A stretch of 64,000 nucleotides of DNA from Pseudomonas sp. N40(2020). Its GTDB lineage: Bacteria > Pseudomonadota > Gammaproteobacteria > Pseudomonadales > Pseudomonadaceae. A program made the position numbers and the translations under genes. The notes beneath the pieces are model-generated. The model did not search any database, had not been told where the DNA came from, and was given only the letters and a program-made list of their open reading frames with translations. Within the stretch, counting starts at the first letter, position 1, and each line of letters opens with the position of its first letter. The stretch lies in NCBI RefSeq assembly GCF_014472415.1, contig NZ_JACSZV010000001.1, positions 62,001 through 126,000 of the forward strand. The letters are read 5' to 3'. Positions 42,376-53,263 of the stretch are shown in pieces.

Positions 42376-44904
42376 ATGACGCAAGTCACGGTGAAACAAC
42401 TGGCCGATGAGGTCAAAACACCGGTAGAGCGCCTGTTGCAGCAGATGCGTGAGGCAGGTCTGCCGCACACCGCCGCCGAAGAAAATGTGACTGACAGTGA
42501 GAAGCAATCCCTGCTGACTCACTTGAAGAGCAGCCACAAGGCGAAAGTGGAAGAACCACGCAAGATCACGCTGCAGCGTAAAACCACCAGCACCCTGCGT
42601 GTGGCTGGTAGCAAGAGCATCAGCGTTGAAGTTCGCAAAAAGAAAGTTTTCGTACAGCGTAGCCCGGAAGAAATCGAAGCCGAGCGCAAGCGTGAACTGG
42701 ATGAGCGTCGCGCAGTAGAAAATGCTACGCGCCAGAAGGCTGAAGAAGAAGCCAAGCAGCGCGCCGAAGAAGAAGCGCGCCGCCAGCCTGCTGCTGCGCA
42801 AGCCGCTACTAACGACGCCGCTTCGGCGCCGGCCGCAGTTGCTGAGCCAGTACGCGAAAGCGCACCGGTAGCCGCTGCTCCAGCACCGTCTGCTGACGTT
42901 CGTAACAAGCAGAACGAGCAGCGCCGTCCGGACAAACCACGTGCCGATGACAACAATCGTCGCAGTGGCGGTGGTGATGGCGAGCGTAAAAACGCTCCGC
43001 ATCGCGCATCGGTCAAAGAGAAAGCGCCAGCACCACGTGTCGCGCCACGTACTACCGACGAAGAAAGCGATGGCTTCCGTCGTGGTGGTCGCGGCAAGGC
43101 CAAGCTGAAGAAGCGCAACGCTCACGGTTTCCAGAGTCCAACCGGCCCTGTCGTGCGTGATGTGCAGATCGGCGAGACCATCACCGTTGGCGATCTCGCC
43201 AATCAGATGTCGGTCAAGGCTGCTGAAATCATCAAGTTCATGTTCAAACTGGGTACTCCAGCGACCATCAACCAGGTGCTTGATCAGGAAACTGCTCAGC
43301 TGGTAGCCGAAGAGCTGGGCCACAAAGTGACCCTGGTCAGCGACACCGCTCTGGAAGATTCCCTGGCCGAGTCCCTGAAGTTTGAAGGTGAGTCGTTCTC
43401 CCGTGCACCAGTCGTGACCGTAATGGGCCACGTTGACCACGGTAAGACCTCGCTGCTCGACTACATCCGTCGTGCCAAGGTTGCTGCTGGCGAAGCCGGC
43501 GGTATCACCCAGCACATCGGTGCGTACCACGTTGAAACCGAACGCGGCATGGTCACTTTCCTCGACACCCCGGGTCACGCCGCGTTTACCGCAATGCGTG
43601 CCCGTGGCGCCAAGGCGACCGACATCGTGATTCTGGTCGTTGCAGCCGATGACGGCGTAATGCCGCAGACCATTGAAGCTGTTCAGCACGCAGTAGCGGC
43701 TGGCGTTCCACTGGTGGTTGCAGTGAACAAGATCGACAAGCCGGGCGCTGATCTTGATCGCATCCGTAGTGAACTGTCGGTTCACGGCGTGACGTCGGAA
43801 GAGTGGGGCGGTGATACGCCGTTCGTACCGGTTTCGGCGAAAGTCGGTACTGGTGTGGACGAACTGCTCGAAGCTGTTCTGCTGCAAGCCGAAGTTCTCG
43901 AACTGAAAGCGACCCCATCGGCTCCTGGCCGTGGTGTTGTGGTTGAATCGCGTCTCGACAAAGGTCGTGGCCCGGTTGCAACCGTTCTGGTTCAAGACGG
44001 TACCCTGCGCCAAGGCGACATGGTTCTGGTCGGTTCGAACTATGGCCGCGTTCGCGCCATGCTCGACGAGAACGGCAAGCCAATCAAGGAAGCCGGTCCT
44101 TCCATCCCTGTCGAGATCCTCGGCCTGGACGGTACCCCGGACGCTGGCGACGAGATGAGCGTAGTTGCAGACGAGAAGAAAGCCCGTGAAGTGGCTCTGT
44201 TCCGTCAAGGCAAGTTCCGCGAAGTCAAACTGGCTCGCGCTCACGCCGGCAAGCTGGAAAACATCTTCGAAAACATGGGTCAGGCAGAGAAGAAGACGCT
44301 CAACATCGTCCTCAAATCCGACGTCCGTGGTTCGCTGGAAGCTTTGCAGGGCGCTCTGAATGGCCTGGGCAACGACGAAGTGCAAGTGCGCGTAGTCGGC
44401 GGCGGTGTCGGTGGTATCACCGAATCCGACGCTAACCTGGCACTGGCTTCCAACGCTGTACTGTTTGGCTTCAACGTGCGTGCCGATGCTGGCGCTCGCA
44501 AGATCGTCGAGCAGGAAGGTCTGGATATGCGTTACTACAACGTGATCTACGACATCATCGAAGACGTCAAGAAAGCCCTGACCGGTATGCTCGGCAGCGA
44601 TGTTCGCGAGAACATCCTGGGTATCGCCGAAGTGCGTGACGTGTTCCGTTCGCCGAAGTTTGGCGCGATCGCAGGCTGCATGGTGATCGAAGGTGTTGTG
44701 CACCGTAACCGTCCGATCCGTGTACTGCGTGAAGACATCGTTATCTTCGAAGGCGAGCTGGAATCCCTGCGCCGCTTCAAGGATGACGCTTCCGAAGTAC
44801 GTGCCGGCATGGAATGCGGTATCGGCGTGAAGAGCTACAACGACGTCAAAGTCGGTGACAAGATCGAAGTCTTCGAGAAGGTTCAGGTTGCTCGCAGCCT
44901 CTAA
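42376..44904 (+). CDS. infB: Translation initiation factor IF-2
   Basis: 842 residues. A small N-terminal domain is followed by a long charged, Ala/Glu/Arg-rich linker (about 60-240). The GTPase core has [17 protein letters not shown] and NKIDKPGAD, and C-terminal domains bind fMet-tRNA. It brings the initiator tRNA to the 30S subunit; the initiator tRNA gene lies in the same row. The linker is of variable length in the family. Confidence 0.98.
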   Translation: MTQVTVKQLADEVKTPVERLLQQMREAGLPHTAAEENVTDSEKQSLLTHLKSSHKAKVEEPRKITLQRKTTSTLRVAGSKSISVEVRKKKVFVQRSPEEIEAERKRELDERRAVENATRQKAEEEAKQRAEEEARRQPAAAQAATNDAASAPAAVAEPVRESAPVAAAPAPSADVRNKQNEQRRPDKPRADDNNRRSGGGDGERKNAPHRASVKEKAPAPRVAPRTTDEESDGFRRGGRGKAKLKKRNAHGFQSPTGPVVRDVQIGETITVGDLANQMSVKAAEIIKFMFKLGTPATINQVLDQETAQLVAEELGHKVTLVSDTALEDSLAESLKFEGESFSRAPVVTVMGHVDHGKTSLLDYIRRAKVAAGEAGGITQHIGAYHVETERGMVTFLDTPGHAAFTAMRARGAKATDIVILVVAADDGVMPQTIEAVQHAVAAGVPLVVAVNKIDKPGADLDRIRSELSVHGVTSEEWGGDTPFVPVSAKVGTGVDELLEAVLLQAEVLELKATPSAPGRGVVVESRLDKGRGPVATVLVQDGTLRQGDMVLVGSNYGRVRAMLDENGKPIKEAGPSIPVEILGLDGTPDAGDEMSVVADEKKAREVALFRQGKFREVKLARAHAGKLENIFENMGQAEKKTLNIVLKSDVRGSLEALQGALNGLGNDEVQVRVVGGGVGGITESDANLALASNAVLFGFNVRADAGARKIVEQEGLDMRYYNVIYDIIEDVKKALTGMLGSDVRENILGIAEVRDVFRSPKFGAIAGCMVIEGVVHRNRPIRVLREDIVIFEGELESLRRFKDDASEVRAGMECGIGVKSYNDVKVGDKIEVFEKVQVARSL

Positions 44905-44975
44905 CTCGCGCACTTCAAGGGCCACGTCGAGCCGCCGCATGCAGATGCGCGCCACGGCGTCAGGACTCTAAACGC

Positions 44976-45010
44976 AACGCCCGGTCTGGCTTTTGTCAGG
45001 CCGGGCGTTT
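44976..45010 (+). other. Hairpin between infB and rbfA
   Basis: AACGCCCGG-t-CTG pairs with CAG-GCCGGGCGTT around an eight-base loop. Only three T residues follow, so it may be a weak terminator or a processing site within the operon. Confidence 0.55.
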
Positions 45011-45063
45011 GCCGCTTTCAGACCTTGCGGGTTTCACCGTGGGGCAGTAACAGGTAACAAGTC

Positions 45064-45465
45064 ATGGCAAAAGAATACAGCCGTACCCAACGTATCGGCG
45101 ATCAGATGCAGCGTGAGCTGGCCCAACTGATCCGTCGTGAAGTCAAAGATCCGCGCGTCGGCCTGGTCACCATTACCGCTGTGGAAGTCAGCCGTGACGT
45201 CGGTCACGCAAAGATTTTCATCACCGTAATGGGGCAGGACAATGCTGAAGATATCGCGCAAAGCATCAAGGTCCTGAATGCCGCTGCGGGTTTCCTGCGT
45301 ATGCAACTGGCCCGCGAAATGAAGCTGCGCAGCGTGCCGCAATTGCACTTCCACTACGACGAATCCGTCGTGCGGGGTGCGCACCTGTCGGCCCTGATCG
45401 AGCGTGCCGTTGCTGAAGACAATCAGCACCCGGCAGTTGCTGAACCTGAAGACACCAAGGAGTAA
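45064..45465 (+). CDS. rbfA: Ribosome-binding factor A
   Basis: 133 residues with the KH-like fold of Rbf[40 protein letters not shown] and [14 protein letters not shown]. It acts late in 30S maturation and in cold adaptation. The gene follows infB after 159 bases and precedes truB by four. Confidence 0.97.
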   Translation: MAKEYSRTQRIGDQMQRELAQLIRREVKDPRVGLVTITAVEVSRDVGHAKIFITVMGQDNAEDIAQSIKVLNAAAGFLRMQLAREMKLRSVPQLHFHYDESVVRGAHLSALIERAVAEDNQHPAVAEPEDTKE

Positions 45466-45469
45466 TTCG

Positions 45470-46387
45470 GTGGCTCAGGTCAAACGTATCCGTCGTAACG
45501 TCAGCGGTATCATTCTGCTCGACAAGCCGCTGGGGTTCACCTCCAACGCCGCGTTGCAGAAGGTTCGCTGGCTGCTCAACGCCGAGAAGGCCGGGCACAC
45601 CGGCAGTCTCGATCCACTGGCCAGCGGTGTGTTGCCGTTGTGCTTCGGCGAAGCGACCAAGTTTTCGCAATACCTGCTCGATTCCGACAAGGCTTATGAA
45701 ACCCTGGCGCAACTGGGCAAGACCACCACCACGGCGGATGCCGAAGGTGAGGTTTTGCAGGAACGCCCGGTGACCGTTGGTCGCGCCGATGTCGAGGCTG
45801 TCTTGCCGAAATTTCGCGGCCAAATCAGTCAGATACCGCCGATGTACTCCGCGCTCAAGCGTGATGGCCAGCCGCTGTACAAGCTGGCCCGTGCAGGCGA
45901 AGTAGTGGAGCGTGAACCGCGTTCTGTTACTATTGCGCGCTTGGAATTACTGGCCTTCGAAGGCGATACTGCGCGACTTGCGGTGGATTGCAGCAAGGGC
46001 ACCTATATTCGCACCCTCGTGGAGGATATCGGTGAGCAACTCGGTTGTGGTGCGTACGTCGCAGAATTGCGCCGTACCCAGGCCGGGCCTTTCACCCTGG
46101 CGCAGACCGTGACCCTCGAAGAGCTCGAAGCGGTACATGCCGAAGGCGGCAACGAAGCGGTCGACCGCTTCCTGATGCCATCGGACAGCGGCCTGCAGGA
46201 TTGGCCGCTGTTGCACTTCTCGGAAGCGAGCGCGTTCTACTGGCTCAACGGCCAGCCGGTACGTGCCCCGGATGCTCCGAAGTTCGGCATGGTGCGGGTA
46301 CAGGATCACAATGGTCGCTTCATCGGTATCGGTGAAGTGAGCGAAGACGGGCGTATCGCGCCGCGTCGCTTGATTCGGTCAGAATGA
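45470..46387 (+). CDS. truB: tRNA pseudouridine-55 synthase TruB
   Basis: 305 residues. The catalytic region is [20 protein letters not shown], with the Asp in GSLDPLA, and a C-terminal PUA-like part ends the protein. It makes pseudouridine 55 in the T loop of nearly all tRNAs. The start is GTG at 45470, with AAGGAG eight bases upstream; the longer frame reaches into rbfA and is rejected. Confidence 0.96.
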   Translation: MAQVKRIRRNVSGIILLDKPLGFTSNAALQKVRWLLNAEKAGHTGSLDPLASGVLPLCFGEATKFSQYLLDSDKAYETLAQLGKTTTTADAEGEVLQERPVTVGRADVEAVLPKFRGQISQIPPMYSALKRDGQPLYKLARAGEVVEREPRSVTIARLELLAFEGDTARLAVDCSKGTYIRTLVEDIGEQLGCGAYVAELRRTQAGPFTLAQTVTLEELEAVHAEGGNEAVDRFLMPSDSGLQDWPLLHFSEASAFYWLNGQPVRAPDAPKFGMVRVQDHNGRFIGIGEVSEDGRIAPRRLIRSE

Positions 46388-46529
46388 CCGGAACCGGCCT
46401 GTGTAACAGCAGGTCGGCGAGTGTGGCTGTTAACAGGCACGGTCACGACTCATTTATAGATACAGGGATTTGTCCCTGGCCTGTTGAAGCTGTTTCCCTG
46501 AAACAGTTTCCTGATAAAAGGATTGCCTC

Positions 46530-46799
46530 ATGGCTCTCGACGTTCAAGAAAAAGCTCAAATCGTTGCTGACTACCAGCAAGCTGTTGGTGACACTGGTTC
46601 GCCAGAAGTGCAAGTTGCACTGCTGACCCACAACATCAACAAACTGCAAGGTCACTTCAAGGCCAACGGTAAAGATCACCACTCCCGTCGTGGTCTGATC
46701 CGCATGGTAAACCAGCGCCGTAAGCTGCTGGACTACCTGAAAGGCAAGGATCTGGGTCGTTACCAGACTCTGATCGGTCGCCTGGGTCTGCGTCGCTAA
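46530..46799 (+). CDS. rpsO: 30S ribosomal protein S15
   Basis: 89 residues, standard length: helical rRNA-binding protein with [20 protein letters not shown] and [20 protein letters not shown]. It binds the 16S rRNA central domain. The 142-base gap from truB holds short inverted repeats (for example CAGGGA...TCCCTG) that could serve translational self-control as in E. coli. Confidence 0.98.
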   Translation: MALDVQEKAQIVADYQQAVGDTGSPEVQVALLTHNINKLQGHFKANGKDHHSRRGLIRMVNQRRKLLDYLKGKDLGRYQTLIGRLGLRR

Positions 46800-46828
46800 T
46801 CAGCGATTGCGCTATGAGGTTGGTTGTC

Positions 46829-46864
46829 TGCAAGGCGTCAGCGGTTTACCGCTGGCGCCTTGCA
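46829..46864 (+). other. Long hairpin in the rpsO-pnp intergenic region
   Basis: TGCAAGGCGTCAGCGG, loop TTTA, then CCGCTGGCGCCTTGCA: a 16-base stem with one G-T pair. No T tract follows. It resembles the RNase III site in the E. coli pnp leader, through which PNPase controls its own mRNA. Confidence 0.7.
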
Positions 46865-46993
46865 GGCTCCCAGCCTCAAGTTTTATCTGGATACACGTTT
46901 TACCCTGGACAGGCGTTGGGCCGACTCCCGACATTGCCCAAGAATTTCGCAAGAAACCAGTTCCCCCAAGAGCCACAAAGAAGGTAGGACACC

Positions 46994-49099
46994 GTGAACC
47001 CGGTAATCAAAAAATTCCAGTTCGGTCAGTCGACCGTTACCCTCGAGACTGGCCGTATCGCCCGTCAGGCCTCCGGCGCAGTATTGGTCACCGTTGACGA
47101 CGACGTCAGCGTATTGGTGACTGTTGTTGGTGCCAAGCAAGCCGATCCGGGCAAGGGCTTCTTCCCTCTGTCCGTTCACTACCAGGAAAAGACTTACGCT
47201 GCCGGTAAGATCCCTGGCGGTTTCTTCAAGCGTGAAGGCCGTCCTTCCGAGAAAGAAACCCTGACTTCCCGACTGATCGACCGTCCGATCCGTCCGCTGT
47301 TCCCAGAAGGCTTCATGAACGAAGTGCAGGTTGTCTGCACTGTCGTTTCCACCAGCAAGAAGACCGATCCGGACATCGCTGCGATGATCGGTACCTCGGC
47401 TGCCCTGGCTATCTCGGGTATCCCGTTCGACGGCCCGATCGGCGCCGCTCGCGTAGCGTTCCACGAAAGCACCGGCTACCTGCTGAACCCGACTTACGAG
47501 CAGCAAGCTGCTTCGAGCCTGGACATGGTCGTTGCCGGTACTTCCGACGCTGTGCTGATGGTTGAATCGGAAGCCAAAGAGCTGACCGAAGACCAGATGC
47601 TGGGCGCGGTACTGTTTGCTCACGACGAGTTCCAGGTTGTGATCAACGCCGTTAAAGAACTGGCTGCTGAAGCTGCCAAGCCAACCTGGACCTGGGCTCC
47701 TGCGCCAGAAGCTACCGAACTGCTGAACGCAATCCGTTCCGAGTTCGGCGAAGCGATCTCCCAGGCTTACACCATCACCATCAAGGCCGACCGTTACGCT
47801 CGCCTGGGTGAGCTGAAGGATCAGGTGGTTGCCAAGCTGTCCGGTGAAGAAGGCCAGCCTTCGTCCAGCGAAGTCAAAGCTGCATTCGGCGAAATCGAAT
47901 ACCGCACCGTTCGCGAAAACATCGTAAACGGCAAGCCACGTATCGACGGCCGCGACACCCGCACCGTACGTCCGCTGAACATTGAAGTTGGCGTTCTGCC
48001 GAAGACCCACGGTTCGGCCCTGTTCACCCGTGGTGAAACCCAGGCTCTGGTAGTTGCGACCCTCGGCACCGCCCGTGACGCACAGCTGCTGGATACCCTG
48101 GAAGGCGAGAAAAAAGACCCGTTCATGCTGCACTACAACTTCCCTCCGTTCTCGGTAGGCGAGTGTGGTCGCATGGGTGGTGCTGGTCGTCGTGAAATCG
48201 GTCACGGCCGTCTGGCCCGTCGTTCGGTTTCGGCCATGCTGCCTGCCGCTGACGTGTTCCCGTACACCATCCGCGTGGTTTCGGAAATCACCGAATCCAA
48301 CGGTTCGAGCTCGATGGCTTCCGTCTGCGGCGCTTCCCTGGCTCTGATGGACGCTGGCGTACCGATGAAGGCACCGGTTGCCGGTATCGCGATGGGTCTG
48401 GTTAAGGAAGGCGACAAGTTCGCAGTCCTGACCGACATCCTCGGCGACGAAGACCACTTGGGCGACATGGACTTCAAAGTAGCCGGTACCGCCAAAGGTG
48501 TGACCGCGCTGCAGATGGACATCAAGATCAAGGGCATCACCGAAGAGATCATGGAAATCGCTCTGGGCCAAGCCCTGGAAGCGCGCCTGAACATCCTCGG
48601 TCAGATGAACCAGATCATCGGCCAGTCGCGTACCGAACTGTCGGCCAACGCTCCGACCATGATCGCGATGAAGATCGACACCGACAAGATCCGTGACGTT
48701 ATCGGTAAAGGTGGCGCGACCATCCGTGCGATCTGCGAAGAAACCAAGGCTTCGATCGATATCGAAGACGACGGTTCGATCAAGATCTTCGGCGAAACCA
48801 AGGAAGCGGCTGAAGCAGCTCGTCAGCGCGTTCTGGGTATCACTGCTGAAGCCGAGATCGGCAAGATCTACGTCGGCAAGGTTGAGCGCATCGTCGACTT
48901 CGGCGCATTCGTCAACATCCTGCCGGGCAAGGACGGTCTGGTTCACATCTCGATGCTGAGCGACGCTCGTGTTGAGAAAGTGACCGACATCCTGAAAGAA
49001 GGCCAGGAAGTGGAAGTGCTGGTACTGGACGTGGACAACCGCGGCCGTATCAAGCTGTCCATCAAAGACGTGGCAGCGGCCAAGGCTTCGGGCGTTTAA
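46994..49099 (+). CDS. pnp: Polynucleotide phosphorylase
   Basis: 701 residues. Two RNase PH domains are joined by a helical domain, followed by KH ([20 protein letters not shown]) and S1 ([20 protein letters not shown]) domains. It degrades mRNA 3' to 5' using phosphate and is part of the degradosome. The start is GTG at 46994 after AAGGTAGGA. A good terminator follows. Confidence 0.98.
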   Translation: MNPVIKKFQFGQSTVTLETGRIARQASGAVLVTVDDDVSVLVTVVGAKQADPGKGFFPLSVHYQEKTYAAGKIPGGFFKREGRPSEKETLTSRLIDRPIRPLFPEGFMNEVQVVCTVVSTSKKTDPDIAAMIGTSAALAISGIPFDGPIGAARVAFHESTGYLLNPTYEQQAASSLDMVVAGTSDAVLMVESEAKELTEDQMLGAVLFAHDEFQVVINAVKELAAEAAKPTWTWAPAPEATELLNAIRSEFGEAISQAYTITIKADRYARLGELKDQVVAKLSGEEGQPSSSEVKAAFGEIEYRTVRENIVNGKPRIDGRDTRTVRPLNIEVGVLPKTHGSALFTRGETQALVVATLGTARDAQLLDTLEGEKKDPFMLHYNFPPFSVGECGRMGGAGRREIGHGRLARRSVSAMLPAADVFPYTIRVVSEITESNGSSSMASVCGASLALMDAGVPMKAPVAGIAMGLVKEGDKFAVLTDILGDEDHLGDMDFKVAGTAKGVTALQMDIKIKGITEEIMEIALGQALEARLNILGQMNQIIGQSRTELSANAPTMIAMKIDTDKIRDVIGKGGATIRAICEETKASIDIEDDGSIKIFGETKEAAEAARQRVLGITAEAEIGKIYVGKVERIVDFGAFVNILPGKDGLVHISMLSDARVEKVTDILKEGQEVEVLVLDVDNRGRIKLSIKDVAAAKASGV

Positions 49100-49122
49100 T
49101 CACCCGAACGCTTTAGCGCAAT

Positions 49123-49160
49123 AAAAATGCCCCGCCGTGAAAACGGTGGGGCATTTTTTT
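49123..49160 (+). terminator. Intrinsic terminator after pnp
   Basis: A 16-base stem AAAAATGCCCCGCCGT with its partner (one G-T pair), GAAA tetraloop, then T residues. A tracts on the other side also allow minus-strand function. Confidence 0.88.
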
Positions 49161-49230
49161 GTCTGCTGTAAAGCAACAGTGCCCCAGTCAAGTTGCCGGA
49201 GTCCAGGACCGGTGCTAGGTTTAGCCCACC

Positions 49231-49306
49231 GCCCGTGTAGCTCAGCCGGTAGAGCAGCGCACTCGTAACGCGAAGGTCGCAGGTTCGATTCCTGTCTCGG
49301 GCACCA
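49231..49306 (+). tRNA. tRNA-Thr (anticodon CGT)
   Basis: 76 bases with CCA encoded. The anticodon loop is CTCGTAA, the D arm GCTCAGCCGGTAGAGC and the T arm GCAGGTTCGATTCCTGT. It reads ACG. Two mismatches stand out: U6-U67 in the acceptor stem and A31-C39 at the top of the anticodon stem. No integrase lies next to it. Confidence 0.9.
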
Positions 49307-49535
49307 CCTCCGCAATTTCACCCTCCGATTCATGTTCCGCAGGTCAGCTTTTTGTGCAAGAGATGTAAAGAGCCGTGTAATTCGTCATGCAAACATCCTA
49401 TATTCGGTGCCTGCATGAGCATCGCTTAGCAGTTTTCAGATGATCCCGAATGGTTCCGAAGGCCGGGCTAACCGCGTCAGAGAGATCCTTGATGATCCAG
49501 ATCCATCTTCCATTCCTAAGATCAGCGAGAACGCC

Positions 49536-49835
49536 ATGACCGAATCAACTCAAGAGCAACGCCACAAACAAGCGCTGGAGAAATACAAACTCGACGCGCC
49601 CCAGTTGATGGACGAGATCAAGGACTTGAGTGCCGATGATCAGAAAGACCAGATCCAGTGGGCATTCGAAGATGAAGCCGAGGCTCAGGGTTTGCAGCCG
49701 TGGGAACTGACGCTCAAGTACACCAGCACGCCTGAAGAGTTCGAGGCTCAGCGTCTCGTATTGCACAAAGAGGCTGCCGACGTACTGGGCGTCGAGTGGG
49801 AAGAGTACTGCGAGATGAACAATCTGGTGGTTTGA
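49536..49835 (+). CDS. DUF6388-like small acidic protein
   Basis: 99 residues, mainly helical and acidic (QWAFEDEAEAQGLQPWELTL, LGVEWEEYCEMNNLVV). It resembles the DUF6388 family of pseudomonads; no function is known to me. The start at 49536 (MTESTQEQRHKQALEKY) fits best by composition; the frame is open from an ATG at 49440, but the added 32 residues look non-coding. It is a single-gene unit ended by a bidirectional terminator. Confidence 0.7.
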   Translation: MTESTQEQRHKQALEKYKLDAPQLMDEIKDLSADDQKDQIQWAFEDEAEAQGLQPWELTLKYTSTPEEFEAQRLVLHKEAADVLGVEWEEYCEMNNLVV

Positions 49836-49874
49836 AAAAAAAAACGCCAGCCTCAACCAGGCTGGCGTTTTTTA
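49836..49874. terminator. Bidirectional terminator
   Basis: AACGCCAGCCT (49844-49854), loop CAACC, AGGCTGGCGTT (49860-49870), flanked by A and T tracts on both sides. It serves the small protein on the plus strand and nadC on the minus strand. Confidence 0.88.
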
Positions 49875-49887
49875 TGGCGTGCAGTCT

Positions 49888-50736
49888 TCAGAGGCTCAGA
49901 CGCATCGACAGATCCACCGCCTTCACATCCTTGGTCATCGCACCAATCGAGATGTAATCCACTCCGGTTTCGGCGATCGGCAACAGTGTGCTTTCGTTGA
50001 TCCCGCCGCTGGCTTCCAGTTTGGCCTTGCCGCCGTTCAGGCTCACCGCTTCGCGCATGTCGTCCAGGCTCAGTTCGTCGAGCATGATGATGTCGGCGCC
50101 GGCCGCCAGAGCTTCTTTCAGCTCATCCAGGCTTTCCACTTCGATTTCCACCGGTTTGCCCGGGGCAATCCTGTGCGCGGCTTCAATGGCTTGCGCAATG
50201 CCACCGCTGGCAGCGATGTGGTTTTCCTTGATCAGAAAGGCGTCGTACAGGCCGATGCGATGGTTGTGGCAGCCACCGCAGGTCACGGCGTATTTCTGCG
50301 CCAGACGCAGGCCTGGCAGGGTCTTGCGGGTGTCGAGCAGCTTGACCTGGGTTTCGGCGACGAAGTCCGCCAGATACTGCGCGCGGGTTGCCACGCCCGA
50401 GAGTAATTGCAGGAAGTTCAGGGCGCTGCGTTCACCGGTCAACAGCGAACGGGCCGGGCCTTCCAGGTGAAACAGTGGCTGATTGGGTTTGACCCGCTCG
50501 CCATCGACCACTTGCCAATGCACCGCCACACGTGGATCGAGCTGGCGAAACACCGTATCTACCCAAGCAGTGCCGCAGATGACGGCGTCGTCGCGCGTGA
50601 TGATGGTGGCTTTGGCCAGGCGTTCGGCCGGGATCAGTTGCGCGGTGATGTCGCCGCTGCCGATGTCTTCGAGCAACGCACGGCGCACGTTGGCTTCGAT
50701 TTCGGCGGTCAAATCGGCGAGACGTAGATTCGGCAT
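49888..50736 (-). CDS. nadC: Nicotinate-nucleotide pyrophosphorylase (quinolinate PRTase)
   Basis: 282 residues. Signatures include [57 protein letters not shown] and [20 protein letters not shown]. It converts quinolinate and PRPP to nicotinate mononucleotide in NAD synthesis. The start at 50736 has GGAG seven bases upstream. Proximity to ampDE is conserved in Pseudomonas. Confidence 0.97.
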   Translation of the reverse strand: MPNLRLADLTAEIEANVRRALLEDIGSGDITAQLIPAERLAKATIITRDDAVICGTAWVDTVFRQLDPRVAVHWQVVDGERVKPNQPLFHLEGPARSLLTGERSALNFLQLLSGVATRAQYLADFVAETQVKLLDTRKTLPGLRLAQKYAVTCGGCHNHRIGLYDAFLIKENHIAASGGIAQAIEAAHRIAPGKPVEIEVESLDELKEALAAGADIIMLDELSLDDMREAVSLNGGKAKLEASGGINESTLLPIAETGVDYISIGAMTKDVKAVDLSMRLSL

Positions 50737-51015
50737 AACGGGCTCCACAAACAAAGTGATTCGATTATAGGGGCATGGCACGAGCCAACCCAAGGCGATA
50801 ACTCGCCTGCTTGACTGCATCTGGTCGATTTTCTTTGAGCAAACAGTGTTCGCACGTGGTCAGTGGAAGGTGTCCGGGGCATAGGGGAAACCCTGACGCC
50901 TATGGCGCCGGGGATAACTTTTGCAAGATAATTCGCCTTGCGTTTGACGTCATAGCTTTGACGTTGCCATCGATGTTGCTGATCAACGAAAGAATCACCG
51001 TTTCAGGAGGCTTGG

Positions 51016-53199
51016 ATGCACAAAGACGGGAAAGTAGTGCCTTTGCACAAGGCCGCTACCGATCAGGCGAATCATTCGCCGCTCGCCCGCCTGCCTGTGA
51101 TTCTGCTTCAGGTTCGCGACAAGGCTGCTCAGCAATTGCGCCACGGTCTGCAGGAGCTGTTCGACAATGCCGACGACACCCTGTTCGAAATGGCCGACCG
51201 GGCGCGCAACGACGTCGAACAGAACATTTTCTTCGAAGCCATGCGCGACCTGCGCCTCAAGCGCAAAAACATCGAGCGCGGCTTTCTTGAGCAGTTCTTC
51301 GAGGCTTTTGTCGGCCTCACTCAAAACGATTCTGCGCACAACGCGCTTCCGCGCACTTTGCTATACGAAGAATCCGCGCCGCGCACCGATGACATGGAGC
51401 GCAATGTGGCCGTAGAGACCATGGTCGGCCGCGTGCTCAAGCGTGATGGCTTCGCGCTCGATCAACTGACCGCGCGTCTCAGTGCATTGCTCGGCAATCC
51501 CCTCGACGACCAGCACAACCCGCTCGGTCCGGCGCTGCTCTGCGAATATTTCCTTCAGGCCGGGCGCAATCTGGGCGTGGAGATCAAGGTCAAGCTGATC
51601 CTGCTCAAACTGTTCGAACGCTATGTATTGGCGGACACCGAACAGCTGTATGCCGAAGCCAATCAGTTGCTCAGCGCCACTGGCGTGTTGCCCGAATTGA
51701 AACCGGTGCCCGCGCGCCGCGCTATCGATCGCGCAGTGGCCGACGTGAACAGCGAAGAAAGTAACGATCCGCCGCCAGCAGACGAAGGTGTGCAGGAAGT
51801 CTTTGCCGCGTTGCAGGAGTTGCTGTTGCACGTGCGCGGCAGCGTTGCGCCGATTCTGGAGCCGAGCGCTGCGGCTCAACCCATCTCCACCCGCGACCTG
51901 CTGCGCCTGCTCTCGCACTTGCAGCAATATGTGCCGGCGCTGGCTTCACAGGACGACTTCGATCTGCGTAACCAACTTGAACAACTGCTTACGCGGGTCA
52001 GCGTCAAAAGTGGCAAATCGCGGATCGTCGGCGGCGCTGATGAAGACGTGATCAACCTGATTGCCATGGTGTTCGACTACATTCTTGACGATCGCAATGT
52101 CCCGGACTCGCTCAAGGCTCTGATCGCCCGTTTGCAGATTCCGATGCTCAAGGTGGCGGTGCTCGACAAGAGTTTCTTCAGTCGCAGCAGCCATCCGGCG
52201 CGTCGCTTGCTCAATGAAATTGCCGAAGCGGCGATGGGTTGGGGTGATTGCGACGGTGAGACGCGTGACAGCTTGTACCTGCGAATCGAGCAGGTGGTGC
52301 AGCGCTTGCTCACAGACTTTGTCGATGATCCGGCGATTTTTTCCGAATTGCTCGCCGACTTCCTCGCCTTCACCAGTGATGAACGCCGTCGCAGCGAGTT
52401 GCTCGAACAGCGTCTGCGGGATGCCGAAGAAGGTCGGGCGAAAACCGAGTTGGCCCGTCGACGGGTCGAGCAAGCTTTGAATCAGGCACTGTTGGGCAAA
52501 GTCCTGCCACCGTCGGTGGTGACATTCGTCCAGAACGCCTGGAGCAAAGTGCTGCTGCTGACCGGCCTCAAGCATGGCGAGCAGTCTGCCGAGTGGCAGG
52601 CTGATGTGCAGACTCTGGAACAACTGATCTGGAGTGTGCAGCGTCATGACGATACCGAGTCCGGCATGCGTTTGTTGGCGCTGGTACCGGGGTTGCTGAA
52701 ATCGCTGCGTGATGGTTTGAGCAGATCGGCATTCGATCCGTTTGCCACCAGCGAATTCTTCAGCGAGCTGGAAGCGCTTCACGTACGGGTGCTTGAACCT
52801 TCAACTGTGGCCGATGAAGCGGCGCCGGCGCTGATCGAGGTGTCGCAGCAGATCCGGTTGCAAACCGCAGATGAAGGCGTGATGGCGCTGGCATCGGCGC
52901 GCTCGTCCCGCGACGACGCAGGCCTGCAACAGGTCGATCAACTGCGTGTGGGCAGTTGGGTAGTGTTTCAGGAAGAAGATGAACACACCCTGCGCTGCAA
53001 ACTCGCGGCGATCATCGACGTCACCGACAAATACGTCTTTGTCGACCGCACCGGGATGAAAGTGCTGGAGCGCAGCCGCATCGGATTGGCCCTTGAATTC
53101 CAGCGCGGTGCGGTGCGCGCGCTCGATGACACCCTGCTGTTCGACCGCGCGCTGGAGTCGGTCCTCGGCAATCTGCGACGACTCAATCGCGCCAAGTGA
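51016..53199 (+). CDS. DUF1631 family protein
   Basis: 727 residues, a large mainly helical cytoplasmic protein of the DUF1631 family, sometimes wrongly named thymidine phosphorylase. There is no signal peptide or membrane segment. A charged coiled-coil-like stretch lies near 440-500 (LEQRLRDAEEGRAKTELARR). The last ~90 residues (LRVGSWVVFQEEDEHTLRCK, YVFVDRTGMKVLERSRIGLA) resemble a PilZ-type barrel, but I do not see the RxxxR and DxSxxG c-di-GMP motifs. Conserved between nadC and ampD; function unknown. Confidence 0.82.
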   Translation: MHKDGKVVPLHKAATDQANHSPLARLPVILLQVRDKAAQQLRHGLQELFDNADDTLFEMADRARNDVEQNIFFEAMRDLRLKRKNIERGFLEQFFEAFVGLTQNDSAHNALPRTLLYEESAPRTDDMERNVAVETMVGRVLKRDGFALDQLTARLSALLGNPLDDQHNPLGPALLCEYFLQAGRNLGVEIKVKLILLKLFERYVLADTEQLYAEANQLLSATGVLPELKPVPARRAIDRAVADVNSEESNDPPPADEGVQEVFAALQELLLHVRGSVAPILEPSAAAQPISTRDLLRLLSHLQQYVPALASQDDFDLRNQLEQLLTRVSVKSGKSRIVGGADEDVINLIAMVFDYILDDRNVPDSLKALIARLQIPMLKVAVLDKSFFSRSSHPARRLLNEIAEAAMGWGDCDGETRDSLYLRIEQVVQRLLTDFVDDPAIFSELLADFLAFTSDERRRSELLEQRLRDAEEGRAKTELARRRVEQALNQALLGKVLPPSVVTFVQNAWSKVLLLTGLKHGEQSAEWQADVQTLEQLIWSVQRHDDTESGMRLLALVPGLLKSLRDGLSRSAFDPFATSEFFSELEALHVRVLEPSTVADEAAPALIEVSQQIRLQTADEGVMALASARSSRDDAGLQQVDQLRVGSWVVFQEEDEHTLRCKLAAIIDVTDKYVFVDRTGMKVLERSRIGLALEFQRGAVRALDDTLLFDRALESVLGNLRRLNRAK

Positions 53200-53263
53200 T
53201 CGCGCGCCGGGGGCCGATCACGGCATACTGGGCGCCAACACAGTCGGCGTTGAAGGAATCGGT

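Noticed and set aside
42349..44955. 868-codon open frame opposite infB, and similar frames opposite nusA, pnp and ftsH
   Set aside because: All mirror real genes; they arise from codon bias, not from coding.
49231..49306. tRNA-Thr as a second integration site
   Set aside because: No phage gene, integrase or repeat of its 3' end was seen nearby.
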